From Streptoalloteichus hindustanus (lineage in GTDB: Bacteria > Actinomycetota > Actinomycetes > Mycobacteriales > Pseudonocardiaceae), in assembly GCF_900129375.1 (NCBI RefSeq), contig NZ_FQVN01000005.1, forward strand, positions 124,001-188,000: a stretch of DNA of 64,000 bases, given 5' to 3'. A program made the position numbers and the translations under genes. Numbering within the stretch: position 1 is the first letter of the stretch; every line of letters begins with the position of its first letter. Positions 58,716 through 64,000 of this stretch are shown piece by piece. Below the pieces are notes generated by a model. The model was not told the origin of the DNA. It saw only the letters and a list, made by a program, of their open reading frames with translations, and did no database searches.

Positions 58716-60239
58716 TCAGGCGGTGTGCGCCGCGTGCTTGCCGACCGGCTCCGGCTCCGACTCGTGTGAGGCCCGACGCACCAGGAGGAGCACGATCACA
58801 CCGGTCACCAGGGCGCAGACTCCGCTGAGCAGGAAGACACTGTCCAAACCGGACGTGTAGGCGTCCCGGATCGCCTGCGAGGCGGGAGTCCTGGCTGCGG
58901 CGGGCAGCGTGGCGAGCACGTCGTCGCTCTGACCGCCCGCCACCATCTCCGTCGTGGTGTCCAGGTCGGTGAAGTGCCCGCTGTTGCCCAGGATGGGGCG
59001 GATCGAGGCGCTGAGCACACTGGTCATGATCGGGATACCGAGGGCGAAACCCAACTGGCGCAACGTGTTCACCGCGCCGCCCGCCATTCCCGCCTTGCTG
59101 GCCGGTGCCGCGGCCGCCGCGGCGGAGGCCAGCGTGGGGGAGGAGAGCCCGACGCCGGCGCCGGCGACCAGCAGACCGGGCAGCAGGGCGGTCCAGCTCG
59201 ACTCCGGGGTGACGAGCATGTCGAGCAGGCTGCCCACCCCGATCAGCAGCAGGCCGATGCCGATCGGCCACCGGGGCGCGATCCGGTTCATGACCCTGCC
59301 GAAGATGCCGGAGACGAAGAACGCGGTGAGGCCCAGGGGCGTGAGCACCAGACCGGCCTGGACGGCGGACATGTGCAGCACCGTCTGCGCCCAGATCGAG
59401 ACGAACACCAGGGCGGCGAAAGCGGTTCCGCTGAGCACCAGCGCGCCCAGCATCAGCGCGCCGAACGAGGACGTCCGCACCACGGCGAGGTCGACCATGG
59501 GATGGGCCGCCCGGCGCTCGACCAGCACGAACACCACCAGTGCGACGATCGCGCCGGCGAACATGACCAGCGGCGTGGGCGAGCTCCAGCCGTCCTCGCC
59601 CACCCGGATCAGCCCGTAGATGACCAGGGTCGCGGCCGCCGTGAAGGTGATGGTCCCCGGGACGTCGAGCCGGCCGCCGCGCGGGTCGCGCGACTCGCGG
59701 ACGTACCGCCAGGCCAACAGCAGCGCCACCGCCGCGACCGGCAGGTTGATCAGGAAGATCCACCGCCACCCGACGTACTGGGTGAGCGCGCCGCCCAGGA
59801 TCGGCCCGGCCGCCGCCGAGATGCCGTTGACCGCGCCCCACACGCCGAACGCGATGCTGCGCTCCTTGCCCTCGTAGGTGTTGGCCAACAGGGCGATGTT
59901 GGTGGACAGCATGGTGGCGGCGCCGAAGCCCTGCACGCCCCTGGCCGCGATGAGGAACGCGCTGTCGGTGGCCAGGCCGCAGGCCAGGGAGGCGAGCGCG
60001 AAGACCACGAGGCCGACCAGGTAGACCTTCCGCCGCCCGACGAGGTCCGACACCGAGCCGGCGGCCATCAACAGCGCGGCGAGCACCAGGACGTACAGGT
60101 CAACCGTCCACTGCAGCGCGGACAGGGACGAGTTGAGACTGGTCGTCATGGCGGGGATGGCCACGCTGACGATCGTGATGTCGACCAGCAGCATCAGCGT
60201 GGCCAGACAGACTGTCAGCAGGGGAGCCCATTTGCGCAT
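58716..60239 (-). CDS. MFS drug exporter, DHA2 (EmrB/QacA) family
   Basis: 507 residues, about fourteen hydrophobic segments. It opens MRKWAPLLTVCLATLMLLVD, has SDLVGRRKVYLVGLVVFALA as the loop motif, ARGVQGFGAATMLSTNIALL and GWRWIFLINLPVAAVALLL as DHA2 marks, and an extended C-terminal loop region typical of 500-residue members. ATG 60239 follows GGAGAGATCG. It is divergent from an Lrp-type regulator, which probably controls it. Neighbouring P450 and methyltransferase genes suggest export of a modified small molecule. Confidence 0.92.
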   Translation of the reverse strand: MRKWAPLLTVCLATLMLLVDITIVSVAIPAMTTSLNSSLSALQWTVDLYVLVLAALLMAAGSVSDLVGRRKVYLVGLVVFALASLACGLATDSAFLIAARGVQGFGAATMLSTNIALLANTYEGKERSIAFGVWGAVNGISAAAGPILGGALTQYVGWRWIFLINLPVAAVALLLAWRYVRESRDPRGGRLDVPGTITFTAAATLVIYGLIRVGEDGWSSPTPLVMFAGAIVALVVFVLVERRAAHPMVDLAVVRTSSFGALMLGALVLSGTAFAALVFVSIWAQTVLHMSAVQAGLVLTPLGLTAFFVSGIFGRVMNRIAPRWPIGIGLLLIGVGSLLDMLVTPESSWTALLPGLLVAGAGVGLSSPTLASAAAAAAPASKAGMAGGAVNTLRQLGFALGIPIMTSVLSASIRPILGNSGHFTDLDTTTEMVAGGQSDDVLATLPAAARTPASQAIRDAYTSGLDSVFLLSGVCALVTGVIVLLLVRRASHESEPEPVGKHAAHTA

Positions 60240-60366
60240 CGATCTCTCCGGATGTCTGGGTGCCAGCCGTCCTCGGCTCGCGGGCACCAGGGTTCCGCGC
60301 CCCGCCATCGGGAGACGTCGACCACGCTGATTGCGGCGGATTCCGACACGCGCCTACCGTGGGCTG

Positions 60367-61353
60367 GTGGATCGACTCACGCTCGACGAGCTCGACCGGC
60401 AGCTGGTGCACGCCCTCCAGGCGGACGGGCGGGCCCCCTTCAGCCGCGTCGCGGCCGTGCTCGGCGCGTCCGACCGCACCGTCGCGCGTCGGTACCAACG
60501 GCTCCGGTCGACGGGCGCGCTCCGCGTCGTGGGGCTGCCCGACGGGCGACGCCTGGGCCAGGTGGACTGGGTCGTCCGACTGCAGTGCGCGCCCGACGGC
60601 GCGACCTCGGTCGCCTCGGCACTGTCCACAACGGACGACATCTCGTGGGTCGGCTTCACCTCCGGCGGCACCGAGATCACCTGCATGACCCGCACCCGCA
60701 GCCGCGCGGACCAGGACAGCCTGCTGCTCCAGAAGCTGCCGAGGTCGTCGTGGATCACCTCGGTGACGGCGCAGTGCGTGCTGCGGGTGGTCGCGGGAAA
60801 CGGCGGCTGGCGCGGGCGCACCGCGGCGTTGACCGCAGAGCAGGTCGAGCGCCTGCGGGAGAGCGCGCCGGTGGTGGCGGCGAGCGCGGAGCCGCCCACG
60901 CTCACCGCCACCGACCAGCAGTTGCTGCGGATCCTGGCCAAGGACGGGCGAACCAGCTATCCCGTGCTGGCCGAGGCCGTGCGCAGCTCGGAGTCCACGG
61001 TCCGCAGGCGGGTGGAGGAGCTGGTCAGGGAGCACGTGATCCACTTCGTGGTCGAGATCGACCCGCTCCTGTTCGGCTACACCAGCGAGGCGATGCTCTG
61101 GCTCACCGTCGCGCCCCGCCACCTGGGCACGGTGGCCACCGCGCTGTCCCAGCACGAGGAGATCGCCTTCGCGGCGGCGACCACGGGGCCGACCAACATC
61201 GTGGCGATCAGCGTCTGCCGGGACGCCGACGCCTTCTACGACTACCTCGCCGACCGGATCGGGTCACTGCCCGGCGTGCTCCAGGCCGAGACCGCGCCGA
61301 TCGTCCGCCGCACGAAGCGGGCGGGTCCCCTCCTGATGCCCAGCCCGCGCTAG
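60367..61353 (+). CDS. Lrp/AsnC-type regulator with two HTH domains
   Basis: 328 residues, twice the usual Lrp size. The first HTH is at about 5-55 (LTLDELDRQLVHALQADG, then AAVLGASDRTVARRYQRL). The second is at about 178-225 (LTATDQQLLRILAKDGRTSY, then AEAVRSSESTVRRRVEELV). Each is followed by a ligand-type domain (second: MLWLTVAPRHLGTVATAL). GTG 60367 is chosen; there is no clear ribosome binding site, so the message may be leaderless. It is divergent from the DHA2 exporter across a 127-base gap and is its probable regulator. Effector unknown. Confidence 0.87.
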   Translation: MDRLTLDELDRQLVHALQADGRAPFSRVAAVLGASDRTVARRYQRLRSTGALRVVGLPDGRRLGQVDWVVRLQCAPDGATSVASALSTTDDISWVGFTSGGTEITCMTRTRSRADQDSLLLQKLPRSSWITSVTAQCVLRVVAGNGGWRGRTAALTAEQVERLRESAPVVAASAEPPTLTATDQQLLRILAKDGRTSYPVLAEAVRSSESTVRRRVEELVREHVIHFVVEIDPLLFGYTSEAMLWLTVAPRHLGTVATALSQHEEIAFAAATTGPTNIVAISVCRDADAFYDYLADRIGSLPGVLQAETAPIVRRTKRAGPLLMPSPR

Positions 61354-61380
61354 ACGCGGGTGTGGCGGCGTCGTCGACCC

Positions 61381-62595
61381 TCACCACGTCAGCGGCAGGG
61401 TGTGCGGGCCGCGCACCAGCATGTCGACCTTCCAGCCGACGTCCCCGGCCAGCTCCGTCGTCGGCGGCAGCTTCGCCAGCAACACGCGCAACGCCTCCTG
61501 GAGTTCGACCCTGGCCAGGGAAGCGCCGAGGCAGTGGTGCACACCGTGCCCGAACCCCATGTGGTGGTTCTGCTCCCGGTCGAAGCGGACCTCGTGCGGC
61601 GCGGGGAACCGCGCGGCGTCCCGGTTGGCGGCGCCCACGGCCACCAGCACCGGTTCTCCCGCCCGCACCAGCACCCCGCCCAGTTCCAGGTCCTCCCTGG
61701 GATAGCGCGGGAAGTCCGCGCCGAAGAAGGGGATGAGCCGCATGAGCTCCTCGACGGCGGCCGGCACCAGCTCCGGTCGCGCGCGGAGCTCCCGGAACCG
61801 GTCCGGGTGCTCAAGCAGGACGAGGAGGAAGTTGGGGATCTGCGTCGCGGTGGTCTCGTAGCCCGCGACGAGGATGCCGACACCCATGTCGACCAGCTCG
61901 GCTTCGGACAACCGGTCGCCCTGGTCCCGGGCCTGGACCAACGTGCTCAGGACGTTGTCGGTGTCGGCATCGGGGGTCCGGCGGTGCCGCTCCACCAGCT
62001 CCGCCATGTAGTCGCGGAGCTGGCGAAGGCTCTCGGCGGCCTCCGCCGCGGTGAGCTTGCTCGTGGACAGCACCGCGTCGCTGAGCGTTCGGAACCGGTC
62101 CCGGTCGGCGGCGGGAACCCCGAGCAGCTCGCAGATCACCGCGGCGGGCAGGGGCAGTGCGAAGTGGTCGACGAGATCGGCGGGTGGGCCGGCCCGGAGC
62201 AGGTCGGCGAAGCACGACTCGGCCAGCTCCCGGATCCGGGGCCGCAGCCGCTCGGCCCGGCGCATCGTGAACGCGCCCGTGACCAGCCGGCGCAGGCGGG
62301 CGTGGTTGGGCGCGTCCTGGGTGAGGACGCCGTCGGTGAGCACGCCGTCGGAGTCGACGACGCGGGGCGCGTCTCCGGTGTTCGGTGGCAGCCGGCCGAA
62401 CCTCGCGTCCCCGAGCACGAAACGCGCGTCGTCGTACCGGGTGACGAGCCAGCCCAACTCTCCTTTCGGCATCCTGATCCGGACCACACCCGGGCCCTGC
62501 TGCACGGCGAGGTACGTCGCATGCAGGCCCAGCCGGTCGGTGGGATCGAACGGATAGGGGATCGGACCGGGCTCGCCGGTGAGGTCGGATGGCAT
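61381..62595 (-). CDS. Cytochrome P450
   Basis: 404 residues, normal for a soluble bacterial P450. The I-helix is VAGYETTATQ, the K-helix ExxR is EELMR, and the heme loop is FGHGVHHCLGASLARVEL, with Cys near 352 as the iron ligand. RYDDARFVLGDARFGR at the N-terminus is typical of CYP105/CYP107-like actinomycete enzymes. It oxidises an unknown small molecule using O2 and electrons from a ferredoxin; no ferredoxin gene is adjacent. ATG 62595 follows AAAGGGGCCACACC. It is divergent from the methyltransferase gene. Confidence 0.93.
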   Translation of the reverse strand: MPSDLTGEPGPIPYPFDPTDRLGLHATYLAVQQGPGVVRIRMPKGELGWLVTRYDDARFVLGDARFGRLPPNTGDAPRVVDSDGVLTDGVLTQDAPNHARLRRLVTGAFTMRRAERLRPRIRELAESCFADLLRAGPPADLVDHFALPLPAAVICELLGVPAADRDRFRTLSDAVLSTSKLTAAEAAESLRQLRDYMAELVERHRRTPDADTDNVLSTLVQARDQGDRLSEAELVDMGVGILVAGYETTATQIPNFLLVLLEHPDRFRELRARPELVPAAVEELMRLIPFFGADFPRYPREDLELGGVLVRAGEPVLVAVGAANRDAARFPAPHEVRFDREQNHHMGFGHGVHHCLGASLARVELQEALRVLLAKLPPTTELAGDVGWKVDMLVRGPHTLPLTW

Positions 62596-62801
62596 GGTGT
62601 GGCCCCTTTCCCGATCAGGTCGACTGATTCGCGACGGAAGGCGCGTGTCGGGCGCCACCGCTCACGTGACTCCGAGCGCGCGCCGTGTTTCATAACTAGC
62701 CTGGCTACGCACTCGTTGTCCAGAGGGCACTTCGAGTTCGGCTCCCGGCGGCGCTCGGGTGGGGGTGGCAGAGGGCAGGGCGGGGGAGTATCACCGATCC
62801 C

Positions 62802-63623
62802 ATGGGAGCTTCAGGCGAGAAGGTCGATCTCACCGGGGTTCAGTCCACGATGCTCGTCACGCTGTACCTGCGGGCGGTGGAGAGTCGCGAGCCGAACTCG
62901 ATCCTGCGGGACCACCGCGCGGCCGAACTGGTGTCCAGGATCGACTACGACTTCGGGAAACTGCGGCACGCGGCCGGCAACCGCTTCCTGGTCGCGTTGC
63001 GCGCCAGGCAGCTCGACGACTGGGCCGCCGACTTCCTCCGCCGCCACCCGGACGCGACCGTGGTCCAGCTCGGGTGCGGGCTGGACAGCCGGGCCTTCCG
63101 GCTCGACCCGCCTGCCCGGGTGCGCTGGTTCGACCTCGACCAACCCGACGTCATCGCGTTGCACCGCAGGCTCTACCCCGAGTCCGACCGGTACCGCACG
63201 ATCGCCGCGTCCGTCACCGATCCCGACTGGCTGGACCAGATCCCCTCGGACCGCCCGACGCTGGTCATCGCCGAGGGCCTGCTGATGTACCTCGCCGAGC
63301 GCGACATCCAACGACTGCTGTGCCGACTCACCGACCGCTTCCCGCACGGCGAGCTGCTGTTCGACGGGGTGGCACCCTGGATGTCGGCCATCTCGCGACG
63401 CGTGCCCCAGCGCCTGCGCGGGGGATACCCGTCGCTGTCCACCCCGACCCGGGACGGCCGTCAGCTCGAACGAGGAAACCCTCGACTCAGGTACCGCGAC
63501 GAGGTGTCGCTCGTGGGGCAGTACCCGAGGATTCCGGTGCCCTCCTACCGTGCCGTCTACTGGCTGCTGAGCAGGTTCCGCGCGACGAGGAACGCGATGC
63601 GCCTGTTCCGGTTCGAGTTCTGA
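62802..63623 (+). CDS. TcmP/LCM-type O-methyltransferase
   Basis: 273 residues of the leucine-carboxyl-methyltransferase-like family, which includes polyketide O-methyltransferases such as TcmP. The SAM motif is TVVQLGCGLDSRAFRLD (about 86-102), then VRWFDLDQPDVIALHRRL, and LVIAEGLLMYLAERDIQRLL is the characteristic LCM block. ATG 62802 is used. It faces the P450 gene across about 200 bases, and both could tailor the same metabolite, though no core biosynthetic gene is in the window. Confidence 0.88.
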   Translation: MGASGEKVDLTGVQSTMLVTLYLRAVESREPNSILRDHRAAELVSRIDYDFGKLRHAAGNRFLVALRARQLDDWAADFLRRHPDATVVQLGCGLDSRAFRLDPPARVRWFDLDQPDVIALHRRLYPESDRYRTIAASVTDPDWLDQIPSDRPTLVIAEGLLMYLAERDIQRLLCRLTDRFPHGELLFDGVAPWMSAISRRVPQRLRGGYPSLSTPTRDGRQLERGNPRLRYRDEVSLVGQYPRIPVPSYRAVYWLLSRFRATRNAMRLFRFEF

Positions 63624-63651
63624 GTTCTCAGCAGAGACCTCCCGCGCTGGT

Positions 63652-64000
63652 TCACGTGGCCGACGACTGTGTTGCCCCGTCGCGGTTTTCGGCGGTGACC
63701 GCCGCCGTTTTCCTCCTGCTCGGCCGATAGCGGGACACCGCCACCCCGGCCAGACACAGCGCGCCGCCGGCCAGCGTGAGCGCGCCGGGGACTTCGTCCA
63801 GCGCCAGCCAGGACATCAGCACCACCAAAACCGGCACGACGTAGGTCGTGGCCCCCATGCGGCCGGCCGAGGTGCGGGCCAGGGCGAAGGCCCACGTCGT
63901 GAAGGCCAGGGCGGTGGGGAAGACGCCCAGGTAGAGCATGTTCGCCGTCGCGGGCCACGGCGCCCGCGCCACCTCCGACACGAGCGATCCGGCGAAGGGC
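63652..64000 (-). CDS. EamA/DMT-family transporter (N-terminus beyond window)
   Basis: The last 116 residues of a drug/metabolite transporter. ANMLYLGVFPTALAFTTWAF, GRMGATTYVVPVLVVLMSW and TLAGGALCLAGVAVSRY are the last hydrophobic segments of the second EamA repeat. The frame stays open to the right edge, so the start is outside. It probably exports or imports an amino acid or related metabolite. Substrate unknown. Confidence 0.85.
   Translation of the reverse strand, partial: PFAGSLVSEVARAPWPATANMLYLGVFPTALAFTTWAFALARTSAGRMGATTYVVPVLVVLMSWLALDEVPGALTLAGGALCLAGVAVSRYRPSRRKTAAVTAENRDGATQSSAT

Noticed and set aside
58974-61736. Plus-strand open frame of 920 codons
   Set aside because: It lies opposite the DHA2 exporter and across the Lrp gene in another frame. 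Its translation is low-complexity His/Arg/Gly-rich, as expected for a GC-rich shadow.

Overview
The window looks like chromosomal DNA from a high-GC, filamentous-type actinomycete. Supporting signs are the very GC-rich coding sequence, frequent GTG starts, an AfsR/SARP-type regulator, a DUF5313-type membrane protein, many TetR/MarR/PadR/ArsR regulators paired with exporters, and rare TTA codons confined to accessory genes. A member of the Pseudonocardiaceae (Saccharothrix, Actinosynnema or Lentzea type) would fit, but that is inference. I saw no rRNA, tRNA, CRISPR array, complete IS or prophage.

Layout. 1-3.0 kb: the C-terminally cut XRE-STAND-WD40 protein. 3.6-5.2 kb: a metallo-beta-lactamase-fold protein and an ArsR-rhodanese regulator behind a strong palindrome. 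5.3-7.7 kb: a secreted phospholipase-D-like protein and a glycosidase-fold protein. 7.7-13.9 kb: small regulators, each beside an efflux or FAD-enzyme target (TetR; MFS+ArsR; FAD monooxygenase+TetR; OhrR-like MarR; GyrI-like). 14-17.7 kb: an operon of exported phosphoesterase, MFS transporter and beta-propeller protein. 17.7-22.7 kb: a gene-poor stretch with a dead IS5-type transposase, a TetR-ABC exporter operon and a truncated FAD oxidoreductase. 22.7-26.4 kb: GNAT, LuxR, PadR and a PadR-linked FAD monooxygenase.

26.6-43.5 kb is the remarkable part, an apparent conflict/defence and signalling island. It holds (i) a TIR protein with an inactive-looking STAND-like core, split by a one-base frameshift in a G7 tract, with an unknown partner gene upstream; (ii) an AfsR-like BTAD-NB-ARC-TPR regulator carrying a TTA codon; (iii) an XRE-TPR-like regulator preceded by a 57-residue secreted-type peptide gene with its own terminator, an arrangement like peptide quorum-sensing modules; (iv) a TIR-like protein lacking the usual catalytic Glu; and (v) a four-gene operon: TIR with its catalytic Glu, MinD-like ATPase with a KGGVGRT loop fused to a TIR-like region, winged-helix-type protein, and an AAA plus HerA/FtsK-type double ATPase. 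Unit (v) is my best candidate for an undescribed immune system: a TIR effector controlled by two NTPases.

43.8-64 kb returns to ordinary accessory content: two paralogous NmrA-like reductases, methyltransferases, membrane proteins, an SGNH esterase, TetR + DrrAB-like ABC exporter, an alpha/beta hydrolase, TetR + DHA2 exporter, AraC regulator, an alanine-rich unknown, a second IS5-type remnant, and an Lrp/MFS/P450/methyltransferase group ending in a partial EamA transporter. Most regulator/target pairs have visible palindromic operators, and several strong terminators separate the units. A palindrome, GTCCACWGTGGAC, recurs between genes across the window.
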